From Deltaproteobacteria bacterium (GTDB lineage: Bacteria > Desulfobacterota > Desulfobacteria > Desulfobacterales > JAHEIW01): a stretch of DNA of 43,023 nucleotides. Both the position numbers and the translations under genes were made by a program. The DNA is taken from contig JAHEIW010000002.1 of assembly GCA_024639185.1 (NCBI GenBank), positions 66,842 to 109,864 of the forward strand, in the 5' to 3' direction. Positions within the stretch are counted from its first letter, which is position 1, and each line of letters starts with the position of its first letter. The notes under the pieces are model-generated. The model did not search any database, was not told the origin of the DNA, and worked only from the letters and a program-made list of their open reading frames with translations. Positions 32,950 to 42,082 of this stretch are shown piece by piece.

Positions 32950-33951
32950 TTATCGATTAAGCGCATATGCCTCATTGGCCTCCCGGTAAAGAAGATCTTC
33001 CTGCCCAATGTACCGGGGAGAGAAATGGAAGATGGTGAACTGCCGGGCGGCGCATCTGGCCGCCAGTTCTCCGGCCTGCCGGGCGGTAAGATGATGTTTT
33101 TGAGCAGCCAGATCCTGTTGCGCGTGCAAAAAGGCTGCCTCGATAAAAAGGTGATCCGAGTCTTTTGCCAGTGCAATTATTTTCTCTACATTGGCCGCAT
33201 TGTAGGCGACATCGGCAATATAACTGATTTTCTGACCTGCGGTGATCATAGCAATCTGGTCGGCCAGTTCACCCAGTTGAAAGCGTTTTGTGCGTCCGGA
33301 ACCGGTTGTAATTTCAATTGCCGATGTAGGATCCCTGTCCGCATACAGGGCCTGTTTAAAATCATTCAGCCATGGGCCGGTCTGCAGCTCCAGCGAGGCG
33401 AGCGCGTCTTTGTTGATGTTGATATGAAAATGCTCTTTGATCGCCAGCCCCAAACAGGGGATGCCGTGATCTAAAATGGCAGCGGAAATTGTAAAAGCCG
33501 GTGTTTCAACCAGTACGTCCTTGAACGGCTGCTTTGCGGCCATATCATTTGGAATGAATTCATCCTGGCATGCATATACTCTGGTCAGCAGGTAACCCTT
33601 ATGGATTTCCGTCAGATGCAAAGTCAACCGATATTGATAATTTTTAACCAGATTCCATGCATAGGCCGCTAATTTGCCTTCCACATTTTTAAAAAAATGG
33701 CGGGGTCCAAACAGATGCAGGTTTTTTGCCCGGCCTAATGCCAGGCGCAGGATGCGGTCAAAACCGATAAAATGATCCATGTGTGTGTGGGTGACAAAGG
33801 CGTGGCTGACTTTGAGAATGTCGCGGGTTGCCAGGGCCTGAGTGTCACCCAGGTCGAACAGAATGGCTTGATTCTCAAAAAGAAAAGGAATGAAGAGGCC
33901 GGGGTCATCAAATGGCCCATTAATCAGCCGAGGATGAAAACGGGGGCGCAT
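32950..33951 (-). CDS. RNase Z-like metallo-beta-lactamase-fold hydrolase
   Basis: This 333-residue protein has the metal motif HTHMDH (His55, His57, Asp59, His60), then ILDHGIPCLG, YIADVAYNAANV and EAAFLHAQQDLAAQKHHLTARQAGELA, and finally TIFHFSPRY. This order matches ribonuclease Z (tRNase Z, 3'-tRNA processing), with Ala-Asp-Val where RNase Z has Gly-Asp-Thr. It is probably a phosphodiesterase of that family, but a tRNA substrate is not certain. Its ATG overlaps the TAA of the upstream gene by one base, a sign of translational coupling. Confidence 0.85.
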   Translation of the reverse strand: MRPRFHPRLINGPFDDPGLFIPFLFENQAILFDLGDTQALATRDILKVSHAFVTHTHMDHFIGFDRILRLALGRAKNLHLFGPRHFFKNVEGKLAAYAWNLVKNYQYRLTLHLTEIHKGYLLTRVYACQDEFIPNDMAAKQPFKDVLVETPAFTISAAILDHGIPCLGLAIKEHFHININKDALASLELQTGPWLNDFKQALYADRDPTSAIEITTGSGRTKRFQLGELADQIAMITAGQKISYIADVAYNAANVEKIIALAKDSDHLFIEAAFLHAQQDLAAQKHHLTARQAGELAARCAARQFTIFHFSPRYIGQEDLLYREANEAYALNR

Positions 33952-34373
33952 TATGCAGGTAGAAATTTTTTGATTTGCTGATGAATATTTAGATAAATGT
34001 CTTCGTCGGATCCGTAAATATCGACAACATCTTTGTGGTTAAGGAGCTTCTCGATGATCCAGGCTGTCAGAAAGAGGCTGACCACATGAGGCTGGGGGAC
34101 CAGGTTGCGGATTGGGGCCACCTGATAGTCGATTTCAAAATCATCGGCGCGGCCCAATTTTTCCAGGGCAATCTTGATTTGCTCCTCCAGGGCATTTTTG
34201 TTGGTGGTTTCCACCAGACTGTCATCAACCAGTTTCATCGCAATCGCATTGGACAGGGAATCAATACAATCATTGATGGAATTAATGGCAAGCCTGCGGG
34301 TACGCTCTTTTTGAGATTCGATTTTGGATAGAATATTGGCTTCACGCGTACTGGGCCGAAATACTTTTGCCAT
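33951..34373 (-). CDS. conserved-looking hypothetical protein, helical
   Basis: I do not recognise this 140-residue protein. The N-terminal 60 residues are helical and charged (MAKVFRPSTREANILSKIESQ and beyond, RRLAINSINDCIDSLSNAIAMKLV). The C-terminal part contains EIDYQVAPIRNLVPQPHVVSLFLTAWIIEKLLNHKDVVDIYG. There is no signal peptide or metal motif. ATG 34373 with AAGGTG upstream is preferred over the longer frame from 34448. It heads the minus-strand group and overlaps the RNase Z-like gene by one base, so the two proteins are probably made in linked amounts and may work together. Confidence 0.8.
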   Translation of the reverse strand: MAKVFRPSTREANILSKIESQKERTRRLAINSINDCIDSLSNAIAMKLVDDSLVETTNKNALEEQIKIALEKLGRADDFEIDYQVAPIRNLVPQPHVVSLFLTAWIIEKLLNHKDVVDIYGSDEDIYLNIHQQIKKFLPA

Positions 34374-34581
34374 GTTATCACCTTGTGTTTTGAGTCGCAG
34401 TAAGTGTCGGTTCAGTAAAAATATAATGGGTAACGCTATTGTTTGCAAGCAAAATATTATGGAGATATCCGCCTAAAGTTTTTCCCAAAACTGCCCGATA
34501 TCATTCCTAATGAGACCTTTATTGCGCATAAAGCGCGCACACTAATATGTAAAACTATTCATTGAGGAGTGAATCGGTAAA

Positions 34582-36513
34582 ATGGCGACGGCAAGGAACA
34601 CCCGATTAACCCGCACCGCACAACCGAAAAGCGGTTCATTGTCACATTCAATCGAGCGTTCAGAACAGCATTTCAATCGGGTGGTCGATCATCTTGTTAA
34701 CAAGGCCTATCTGACCGATAAACAAATCGAATACGCCCGGCGCGTTCAATCCAAACTTGAGCAATCCCGCCCCCTGCTGCAGGTTATCAAAGAACTGAAA
34801 TATATCACCGACGATCAGATCGGGAAAGCGCTCAGAGAACATCCTGTTTCGATCCGAATTGGTGAGCTACTGGTGGAATTGGGCTACATCACCGCTTCCG
34901 ATTTGAATGTGGCCCTTGCCATCCAGGCTGAAGAAAAATCTACACGAAAACTCGGTGAAATCCTTATTGAATGCCAGTTCATTCAGGAGCAAGCACTGGT
35001 GGAAGGGCTTTCTTTGCAGCTGGGCGTACCGTTTGTCCAGCCGGAATGGGGGACTATCGATCGCAAACTGTTCGCGCGGGTGCCGTTGAAATGGTACGAC
35101 ATGCATCATCTGCTGCCCATAAGGGCCAAAGGCGGGGCCATTACGGTTGCCTTTGCGGATCCACTGGATCAGGAGGAATTACAGGCTGCGCGTCAGGTAT
35201 TTGGCGACCGACTTGTTACGGCAATTGCCTGTAAGAGCGCTATCCAGGAAGCGGTCTTAAAAGCCCAGCGTGCTGAAATGAAAAAACAGGTTTCGGCCCT
35301 GGATGAGCAGTTTATCGTCAAACTAGTGGATGATATTATCCTGGCGGCCGTTCAGAGGGATGCCAGCGATGTCCATCTGGAGCCTTTGAAAGCCCATTTG
35401 CGTGTGCGCTTTCGCCAGGACGGGGTTTTAATGCATTTTGAAGACTATCCGCCTGAAACGGCTCCGGCCGTAGCCAGCCGCATCAAAGTCCTTTGCGAGG
35501 TCGATATAACCGAAAAACGCCGTCATCAGGGTGGCCGCTTTTTCTTTGACCACCCGGACGGACAGCTGGATATACGGGCATCCTTTTACGTGACCGTGCA
35601 TGGTGAGAAAGTTGTGCTGCGGCTATTGAACCGCCATGGCCAGCTGCGCAAAATTGGCGATCTGGGGCTGTCTGGTCGCATCCAGAAGCGTTTTGTTGAA
35701 GAAGCGCTGGATTTGCCCAGCGGGGTCCTTTTGTTTACCGGGCCCACAGGTTCGGGCAAAACAACAACGGTTTACAGCTGCCTGCACCATATCGCCAATC
35801 CCCAGATGAGTATCGTGACCGCAGAGGAGCCGGTTGAATATGTTATCGATGGTATATCCCAGTGCTCCATCAATCCAAAAATCGGACTCACGTACGAAGA
35901 AACGCTGCGCCATATTCTGCGACAGGATCCGGATGTCATCGTGATTGGCGAAATTCGTGATAATTTTTCGGCAGAGGTCGCCGTACAGGCCGCTTTGACG
36001 GGACACAAAGTGTTAACGACGTTTCACACCGAAGACAGCGTCGGCGGCCTGATACGTCTGCTGAACATGTCGATTGAGGCCTTTATGATTTCCTCTACGG
36101 TGGTCAGTGTGATGTCCCAGCGCCTGCTGCGGAAGGTATGCCCGTTTTGTGCAACGCCACACAAGCCGACCGCCCAGGAGTTGCAGCGTCTGGGATATTC
36201 GTTCAATGACATCACCGGAGCCCAGTTACAAAAAGGCCAGGGGTGCTCCAACTGTCAGCACTCCGGTTACAGGGGCCGCGTCGGGATTTACGAGCTGCTG
36301 ATCCTCGACCAGCTGGTCAGGGATGCCATTCTGGAGCACAGACCGAGCAAAGAGCTTCGTCAGATCAGCACCGATTCAGCCGGACTGATAACCCTATTGG
36401 AAGACGGCATCAACAAGGCCGCCGAAGGGGTCACCACAATCGATGAATTGTTGCGCAGTCTGCCACGCTTGCAGTCCCCGCGGCCGATGGCAGAATTAAG
36501 GCGCTTGATTTAG
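34582..36513 (+). CDS. type II secretion / type IV pilus assembly ATPase (GspE/PilB family)
   Basis: This 643-residue protein has a MshEN/T2SSE-type N-terminal region (about residues 30-215, LGELLVELGYIT and LGEILIECQFI). A RecA-like motor follows with Walker A GPTGSGKTTT near residue 387, an Asp box (VTAEEPVEY), Walker B (RQDPDVIVIGEIRD) and a His box (TGHKVLTTFHTED). The zinc module has CPFC and CSNC separated by about 38 residues. These ATPases power pilus or pseudopilus assembly in the cytoplasm. No other pilus or secretion gene is visible nearby, so its machine is elsewhere. GAGGAG precedes ATG 34582. Confidence 0.94.
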   Translation: MATARNTRLTRTAQPKSGSLSHSIERSEQHFNRVVDHLVNKAYLTDKQIEYARRVQSKLEQSRPLLQVIKELKYITDDQIGKALREHPVSIRIGELLVELGYITASDLNVALAIQAEEKSTRKLGEILIECQFIQEQALVEGLSLQLGVPFVQPEWGTIDRKLFARVPLKWYDMHHLLPIRAKGGAITVAFADPLDQEELQAARQVFGDRLVTAIACKSAIQEAVLKAQRAEMKKQVSALDEQFIVKLVDDIILAAVQRDASDVHLEPLKAHLRVRFRQDGVLMHFEDYPPETAPAVASRIKVLCEVDITEKRRHQGGRFFFDHPDGQLDIRASFYVTVHGEKVVLRLLNRHGQLRKIGDLGLSGRIQKRFVEEALDLPSGVLLFTGPTGSGKTTTVYSCLHHIANPQMSIVTAEEPVEYVIDGISQCSINPKIGLTYEETLRHILRQDPDVIVIGEIRDNFSAEVAVQAALTGHKVLTTFHTEDSVGGLIRLLNMSIEAFMISSTVVSVMSQRLLRKVCPFCATPHKPTAQELQRLGYSFNDITGAQLQKGQGCSNCQHSGYRGRVGIYELLILDQLVRDAILEHRPSKELRQISTDSAGLITLLEDGINKAAEGVTTIDELLRSLPRLQSPRPMAELRRLI

Positions 36514-36522
36514 GAGATCGCA

Positions 36523-37365
36523 ATGGAAGCACAAAATTCTCTGGTGGGAATGATTGAAAATTACGCCACCCAAGAAAGAATTAAATTGCCGGCCTTTAGT
36601 GCCACCGCGCTGCGCATTCAGAAAGAGGTGGCCAAAGAGGATCCGAATTCACGTTTGATTGAAAGGCTGATTGTTAGTGATCAATCCCTTACCGGAGAAG
36701 TGTTGCGTGTTTCAAATTCTTCTTTTTATAAAGGCCTGGCTCAGGTAACCACCATCCGGGATTCCCTCATTCGCCTGGGGACCAAAGAAGTGTCCAATAT
36801 CGTCACCCTGGTTGCCCTGCAGCACAATTTCGAGTCCAGGATTCCGCTGATCAATCAGATCATGAAAAAACTCTGGCGTCATTCAGTGGGGTGCGGCATT
36901 GGTGCCAACTGGATTGCCAAGGAGAGCCGTCTGGAAGCGATCGCGCACCAAGCGTTTATCGCCGGACTGCTTCACGATGTGGGCAAATTGTACATCTTAA
37001 AAGTCATCGATGGTATGGTTGCATCAAAAGAAATCAACGGCGCGCCACCCGATACGGTTATCAATGAAGTTATGGAAAACCTGCATAGCGATCAGGGATA
37101 TTCACTGATGCAGCAGTGGAATTTGCCTGAAGAATTTAGCCTGGTCGTCCGAGATCACCACCAGTCCGATGTCGACGCCAATAATCTGGTGCTGATACTG
37201 GTTCGTTTAGCCAATCAGACATGCCATAAAATGGGAATCGGACTGAAAGACGATCCTTCCATTAACCTGCACGCTGCCCCGGAAGCCAATCAGCTGCAAT
37301 TGTCTGAAGTGGATCTGGCGCGCCTGGAAGTGCGCCTGGAAGACTCGCATGTGTTTGCGGGTTAA
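36523..37365 (+). CDS. HDOD domain signalling protein
   Basis: This 280-residue protein is an HDOD (HD-related output) domain protein. RIKLPAFSATALRIQKEV, DQSLTGEVLRVSNSSFY and VTTIRDSLIRLGTKEVSNIV are family signatures. The HD pair is retained in GLLHDVGKL (His151, Asp152), with RDHHQSD later, so some phosphohydrolase-type metal binding is possible, though most HDOD proteins are thought to be non-catalytic. It begins nine bases after the GspE/PilB-type gene with its own TAGGAG, so it probably shares its transcript. A role in pilus or surface signalling is inferred from that pairing. Confidence 0.9.
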   Translation: MEAQNSLVGMIENYATQERIKLPAFSATALRIQKEVAKEDPNSRLIERLIVSDQSLTGEVLRVSNSSFYKGLAQVTTIRDSLIRLGTKEVSNIVTLVALQHNFESRIPLINQIMKKLWRHSVGCGIGANWIAKESRLEAIAHQAFIAGLLHDVGKLYILKVIDGMVASKEINGAPPDTVINEVMENLHSDQGYSLMQQWNLPEEFSLVVRDHHQSDVDANNLVLILVRLANQTCHKMGIGLKDDPSINLHAAPEANQLQLSEVDLARLEVRLEDSHVFAG

Positions 37366-37370
37366 AATCT

Positions 37371-37620
37371 AGGTTGAAAGGTTCAGCGTTCAAGGGTTCA
37401 AAGGTTCTGCGTTCCATATTCAGGGCTCAACCCTGGCTTCTTGCTTCTGGCCTCTGGCTGCTGGCTTTTTTTGGCCTCCGATCTAACATCAATCCGCAAT
37501 CTGCAATCCGCAATTACCTGTGTCTGTCCTCTGTATTCTGTCCTCTTTCCTCTGAAAACTGACACCTGACACCTGAACACTGAAACCTGACACCTGACAC
37601 CCGAACCCTGACACCTTGAC
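37371..37620. repeat. 250-bp word-type inverted repeat with several word families
   Basis: The left part repeats GGTTCA and GTTCAAGG (37372-37414). The right part repeats CTGACACCTGA and CACTGAAACC (37558-37620), its rough complement. Between them are CAGGG-CTCAA-CCCTG (37420-37434), then CTTCTGGCCTCTGGCTGCTGG, then CAATCCGCAATCTGCAATCC (from 37489), then TGTCCTCTGTATTCTGTCC. Several unrelated word families are thus nested in one element. It fills the gap between the convergent HDOD and recJ genes. Confidence 0.72.
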
Positions 37621-37657
37621 AAATGAGATGGCTTTACATTTGCTGAATCAGGCACCG

Positions 37658-39376
37658 CTATTGGGCATCTTCAATGACCAATTGAATACGCTTATTATCA
37701 TTCCAGCGATTCCAGCGCAGCCGGAATGCAAGGCGCTCGAAGGAAGTTGCATCGAGCAGGTTTCTGGTTGCATTGAAACAGATGGCATTGATGGGTTTAG
37801 CCGATCGACTGTCACCCTGGGTGAGCGCCATTTTGCGATGGTTGTGACCGACGATTTTAGATGACAGCACCTTAATGCTGCGCGCCATGAACAGGGGCTC
37901 GGGGTTCTGGATGCCAAAAGGGCTGATGTTTTCAATTTCATCTATCAGGTTTGCTGTGATGTCATCAAAACGAATCTCGGTGTCAATGGTCAGCTTCCGT
38001 ATGTGGTCATCAGGATCAGCCAATTGGCTGACGGCTTTTTCAAACTCCCGCTGAAAATCAATTAGATTTTCCAATCGGATGGTCAAACCGGCTGCCATCG
38101 AATGGCCGCCGAAATCTTCCAGCAGATGCCGGCATTCCAGCAGAGCCGAATACAAATCCAGGCCGGGAATGCTGCGGGCGGACCCCTTGCCGACGTCATT
38201 TTGAACGGCAACCAACACCACCGGGCGGTAATAGAGATCCACCATACGGGATGCCACGATCCCCAGAACGCCCAGGTGCCAGCCGGGATTCCAGCGGACC
38301 AGGGTGTTAGCCGCCAGTAAATCGGGTTGTTGCTTTACATCGGCTACAAGAGCATCCAGAATGGATTGTTCCAGTTCACGCCGCCGGAAGTTTAATTCAT
38401 CGAGCGTTTGCGCCAGCCGGTCGGCCTCCCCGGTGTCTTGCGTTGTCAGCAGATGCAGGGCCTGGGACGCATGGTCCATCCTTCCGGCGGCGTTGAGGCG
38501 CGGAACCAGCCGATAGGCAAGGTCTTCTGCATTTGCCGGCTGCTTTGAAATTCCGGCGACCGCGCGCAGTGAGCGTATTCCCGGTCGTTTCGCCACATTG
38601 ATCAGGTCCAATCCGGTTTTTACGAATATGCGATTTTCGTCAATCAACGGGACCATATCGCCGACGGTCCCCAGAGCAACCAGATCGCAAAGGTGCTTTA
38701 GATTGGGTTCTGGCCGGTCTTGCCAATAGCTGTCAGCGCGCAATTGTTTTCTCAAGGCGATAACAAGGGCAAAAGCGACGCCCACACCGGCCAGCGTTTC
38801 CATGCCGGCGGTGCAATCCAAACGTTTGGGATTCAGCACGGCAACCGCCGGGGGGATGTTTTCTGATATTTCGTGGTGATCGGTTACAACGACATCGATC
38901 CCCTGTGTGGCAGCAGCAGCAATGGCGCTGGTGCTGCCGGATCCGCAATCAGCGGTAATAACCAGCCGGATCTGGTTGGCAAGGGCGTAGTTTTCAATAT
39001 GGTGGGGTTTGAGGCTATAACCTTCATGAATGCGATGCGGGATATAAGGGGTTACATCAGCGCCGGCGGCCTGCAGAAATTCAAACAGTACGGCAGTGGC
39101 GCTAATTCCATCCACGTCGTAGTCACCGAAGATCAGTATTTTTTCCTTATCCTGGATAGCCCGGCAGATCCGATCTACGGCCGCATCCATGTCTTTGAGG
39201 GCAAACGGAGGACGCATCTGATGGAGTGCGGTGGTCAGAAAGGCTGATGCTTCTTCGGCAGATACCAGCTTGCGGTTGATCAGAACCGCCGCGGTGACCG
39301 GATGGCAACCCAGGCGGGAGCTCAACTGTTTTACCAGATTGGCATCCGGTTGCAACATGTTCCATTTTATTTGCAT
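37658..39376 (-). CDS. recJ: single-stranded-DNA-specific exonuclease RecJ
   Basis: This 572-residue 5'-3' exonuclease acts in recombination and mismatch repair. DHH-domain motifs are FGDYDVDGISATAVL, ADCGSG and VVTDHHEI. The DHHA1 part has GRMDHASQALHLL, ILDALVADV and FGGHSMAAGLTI. The C-terminal OB domain holds ENISPFGIQNPEPLF. I chose ATG 39376 (MQIKWNML...), which fits the RecJ N-terminus (KWxxLxPD). A TTG start at 39412 would add 12 residues. It is transcribed away from the DUF4911-miaB operon and converges with the HDOD gene. Confidence 0.95.
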   Translation of the reverse strand: MQIKWNMLQPDANLVKQLSSRLGCHPVTAAVLINRKLVSAEEASAFLTTALHQMRPPFALKDMDAAVDRICRAIQDKEKILIFGDYDVDGISATAVLFEFLQAAGADVTPYIPHRIHEGYSLKPHHIENYALANQIRLVITADCGSGSTSAIAAAATQGIDVVVTDHHEISENIPPAVAVLNPKRLDCTAGMETLAGVGVAFALVIALRKQLRADSYWQDRPEPNLKHLCDLVALGTVGDMVPLIDENRIFVKTGLDLINVAKRPGIRSLRAVAGISKQPANAEDLAYRLVPRLNAAGRMDHASQALHLLTTQDTGEADRLAQTLDELNFRRRELEQSILDALVADVKQQPDLLAANTLVRWNPGWHLGVLGIVASRMVDLYYRPVVLVAVQNDVGKGSARSIPGLDLYSALLECRHLLEDFGGHSMAAGLTIRLENLIDFQREFEKAVSQLADPDDHIRKLTIDTEIRFDDITANLIDEIENISPFGIQNPEPLFMARSIKVLSSKIVGHNHRKMALTQGDSRSAKPINAICFNATRNLLDATSFERLAFRLRWNRWNDNKRIQLVIEDAQ

Positions 39377-39605
39377 GGACGGCCCTATACCCCATATGCG
39401 ACGGTTGAACAACCCATAATTTAGCCTTTTGCCTGCCGGGGTTTTTTATTGCAAATAGGGTATACGTGGTTATTATGGATTTTGTGATTTCAGCTCAAAA
39501 CGGGCTGCTGATTTGGGCGTTGCCGACGTCGCTCAGCTGACAAAAATAAACCATTTTCTGGTATCACCTCTAAACGACCCCGGGACATGATAAGTTAGGC
39601 ATACT

Positions 39606-39854
39606 TTGCAAACCAAACAACAGTATTACAGGGTGGACCGCAGAAAAATCGCTTTTATAAAATTTATCCTTGAAGCGTATGACGGCATTGCTGCGCTTAG
39701 CACTATTGACCCGCAGAAGGGAATTATTCTGGTTTATATCGCACCGGGTTGCGAGCGGCAATTTGAAGATATTTTGCAGGATCTGTCAAAACAGATCATG
39801 ATACAGCCGCAAAAAGCATTATCCTGCAACCGGCCCGATCAACATCAACGATAA
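39606..39854 (+). CDS. DUF4911 family protein (TTG start)
   Basis: This 82-residue protein matches the DUF4911 pattern: YYRVDRRKIAFIKFILEAYDGIAALSTID and then VYIAPGCERQFEDILQDL. Function is unknown. The family is known to me mainly from positions just upstream of miaB in Deltaproteobacteria. The start is TTG 39606 and no better codon exists upstream of the conserved part. The ribosome binding site is weak. It is followed after 19 bases by miaB. Confidence 0.85.
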   Translation: MQTKQQYYRVDRRKIAFIKFILEAYDGIAALSTIDPQKGIILVYIAPGCERQFEDILQDLSKQIMIQPQKALSCNRPDQHQR

Positions 39855-39873
39855 TGAGAATTAGCGTTTGCAG

Positions 39874-41292
39874 ATGAATTTAAAACGCCTTTATATTCAT
39901 ACCATCGGTTGCCAGATGAATGTCTACGATTCAGAGCAAATCGCCATGCAGCTGGCTGCCATTGGTTATGAACAGACCGCAACGCTTGACGATGCCGATC
40001 TGATTATCGTCAACACCTGCACCGTTCGAGCCAAAGCCGAACAAAAAGCCTTTAGCTTTCTGGGGAGGCTGGCAAAGATAAAGCGTTACAAAAAGCGGCT
40101 GATCATCGGTGTTGGCGGTTGTGTAGCGCAACAGGAGGGCCAGCGGATTCTTGAGCGCATGCCGGCGATCGACCTTGTTTTCGGGACCCAGGCGATTGAA
40201 AGGCTGCCGCACCTGATTCAGCAAATTGAAAGCCGCCATTGCCGCATTGTTGATGTGGATATGGCTGAGCGGCCGGATATCCCGGATTCTGTTGTCGGAC
40301 AACAGGAACCGGTGCAGGTGGCCAAATTTGTTACCATTATGCGCGGATGTGATAATTACTGCGCCTATTGTGTGGTTCCCTTCGTGCGCGGCAGGGAAAC
40401 AAGTCGTCAACCCGAAAGCATCATTCGTGAAATCAAGGCACTGGTCGCAAAGGGGGTCAAGGAAGTGACCCTGTTGGGACAAAATGTGAATAGCTATGGA
40501 AAAAACCAGAATCTGTGCTCGTTCGCCGAGCTTTTAGCCATGATAAACGAGGTCGAAGGCCTTGTTCGTATTCGTTTTACCACGTCGCACCCAAAGGACC
40601 TGGGAACCGATCTGATTTCAGGATTCAAGGATATCATCAAGCTATGTTCGCATATTCATTTGCCGGTCCAATCCGGTTCCAACAGGATTTTAAAACGGAT
40701 GAACCGCAACTATACCCGGGAGCAGTACCTTGACAAAGTATCCGAACTACGGGATACTTGTCCACAGATAGCCATTACTTCTGATATAATCGTCGGCTTT
40801 CCCGGTGAAACCGAGACCGACTTTGATCAGACGCTGCAATTGGTCGAAACGGTTGAATTTGACGGGCTCTTTGCCTTTCAATATTCCGATCGGCCTCCTG
40901 CTCCTGCGGTTAAACTACCTGATAAGATATCAACATCGATTATCAGCAACAGGCTTCAGGTTATTTTGGCCTATCAGGATCAGTTGACCCGTAGCAAAAA
41001 TCAACAAATGGTCGGATCCACCCAGCAGGTTTTGACCGATGGGTTAAGCAAAAAAGAAGCGGCTGGTGGTCCGGCTGGCGGTGATCCATCGCTTCAATGG
41101 ACCGGTCGTACATCCACTAACAAAATCGTTAATTTTTATGTGGTTGCGTCTACAGCGAACAGCCTGAATTTGACCGGCAAAATGGTTGCTGTCCATATCG
41201 ATGAGGGCCATTCTCACTCGTTGTCCGGCAGAGCGGTGAACCTCGAGCCCTCATTGCGAGGGTTGAAAGGAGTTGAAAATTATGCTGCATAA
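39874..41292 (+). CDS. miaB: tRNA-2-methylthio-N6-dimethylallyladenosine synthase
   Basis: This 472-residue radical-SAM methylthiotransferase adds a methylthio group to i6A37 of tRNAs (EC 2.8.4.3). N-terminal cluster ligands are TIGCQMN, NTCTVR and GGCVAQQ. The radical-SAM motif is CDNYCAYC. FVRGRETSR, LLGQNVNSYG and LPVQSGSNRIL follow, and a TRAM domain ends the protein. ATG 39874 fits the family; a TTG two codons earlier is possible. It overlaps the next gene by 11 bases. Confidence 0.96.
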   Translation: MNLKRLYIHTIGCQMNVYDSEQIAMQLAAIGYEQTATLDDADLIIVNTCTVRAKAEQKAFSFLGRLAKIKRYKKRLIIGVGGCVAQQEGQRILERMPAIDLVFGTQAIERLPHLIQQIESRHCRIVDVDMAERPDIPDSVVGQQEPVQVAKFVTIMRGCDNYCAYCVVPFVRGRETSRQPESIIREIKALVAKGVKEVTLLGQNVNSYGKNQNLCSFAELLAMINEVEGLVRIRFTTSHPKDLGTDLISGFKDIIKLCSHIHLPVQSGSNRILKRMNRNYTREQYLDKVSELRDTCPQIAITSDIIVGFPGETETDFDQTLQLVETVEFDGLFAFQYSDRPPAPAVKLPDKISTSIISNRLQVILAYQDQLTRSKNQQMVGSTQQVLTDGLSKKEAAGGPAGGDPSLQWTGRTSTNKIVNFYVVASTANSLNLTGKMVAVHIDEGHSHSLSGRAVNLEPSLRGLKGVENYAA

Positions 41293-41779
41293 GGTGAGCA
41301 TCGCGGGTTTGACGATGGATCCAGCCTCGAACACGCCGATAATCATATTGAAATCTGAAGAAACAGATCAGGCGATCCCGATCTGGATTGGCTTGCTTGA
41401 AGCAACGTCAATTGCATCGGCCCTGCAGAAGATAAAATATGAACGTCCGATGACCCACGATCTATTTAAAAATTATAGCGATCTCTTGTCCATTTCCATC
41501 TCGAAAATCGAGGTTTGTGATCTTAAGGATAACACATTTTACGCAAAAATTTACTTTATTTCCAAAGATGGCAAGTTTGAAATGGATGCGCGCCCGAGCG
41601 ATGCAATCGCACTGGCGCTGCGATTTGATGCGCCCATCTACGTGGCCGATGAAGTCATGCAAAAATCGAAAATCGGAGACAGTGAAGCCGAAGTCCTGGA
41701 TACCAGTGAAGAGGGCAAAAAATGGGCCGATTATCTGGAAAGCCTCTCGCCGGAAGATTTCGGAAAATTTAAGGTTTAG
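41282..41779 (+). CDS. bifunctional nuclease (DUF151) family protein
   Basis: This 165-residue protein has the DUF151 signatures LTMDPASNTPIIILK, LPIWIG-like AIPIWIGLLEATSIASAL, RPMTHDL and DARPSDAIALALR. Related proteins have been described as nucleases or as redox/nucleotide-binding folds; activity here is not established. An internal AAGGAG lies about nine bases before ATG 41282. It overlaps miaB by 11 bases, so translation is likely coupled. Confidence 0.9.
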   Translation: MLHKVSIAGLTMDPASNTPIIILKSEETDQAIPIWIGLLEATSIASALQKIKYERPMTHDLFKNYSDLLSISISKIEVCDLKDNTFYAKIYFISKDGKFEMDARPSDAIALALRFDAPIYVADEVMQKSKIGDSEAEVLDTSEEGKKWADYLESLSPEDFGKFKV

Positions 41780-41848
41780 CCAGGGATGTGATGGCAACCC
41801 AACCAAAACTGTGACCGGCTGATCGATTTCGATTTTTAAAGATATATA

Positions 41849-42037
41849 GTGTCGTGTCCCACATGTTCCTTTAATAATTTTTCAACGCTAAAACGGTCAT
41901 TGCGAGCGCAGCGAAGCAATCTCTTCGTCTTTAATGCACTGCCAGCAAGGCACTTTCATAAGATTGCGTCGTCGTTTCACTCCTCGCAATGACCTTTGTA
42001 TTTCAAAAATAATTGTAGATTATTCTTGGGACACAAC
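41849..42037. repeat. 189-bp nested inverted repeat: TGTCCCA outer, GGTCATTGCGAG inner
   Basis: The outer arms are GTGTCGTGTCCCA (41849-41861) and TGGGACACAAC (42027-42037), continued inward by weaker complementarity (TTTAATAATTTTT against AAAAATAATTGTA). The inner arms are GGTCATTGCGAG (41895-41906) and CTCGCAATGACC (41983-41994), extended by GCAATCTC and AGATTGC. The inner part looks like the widespread TCATTGCGAG repeat of many bacteria. No coding frame is seen. Confidence 0.8.
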
Positions 42038-42082
42038 TTCTAAATAGCATATCCAATAGTTTTTCTCTCCCGCAAGAAAAAC

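Noticed and set aside
37489..37620. CRISPR array suspected from short repeats
   Set aside because: The units are 7-11 bases, contiguous, degenerate and change word along the element; there are no spacers and no cas genes.
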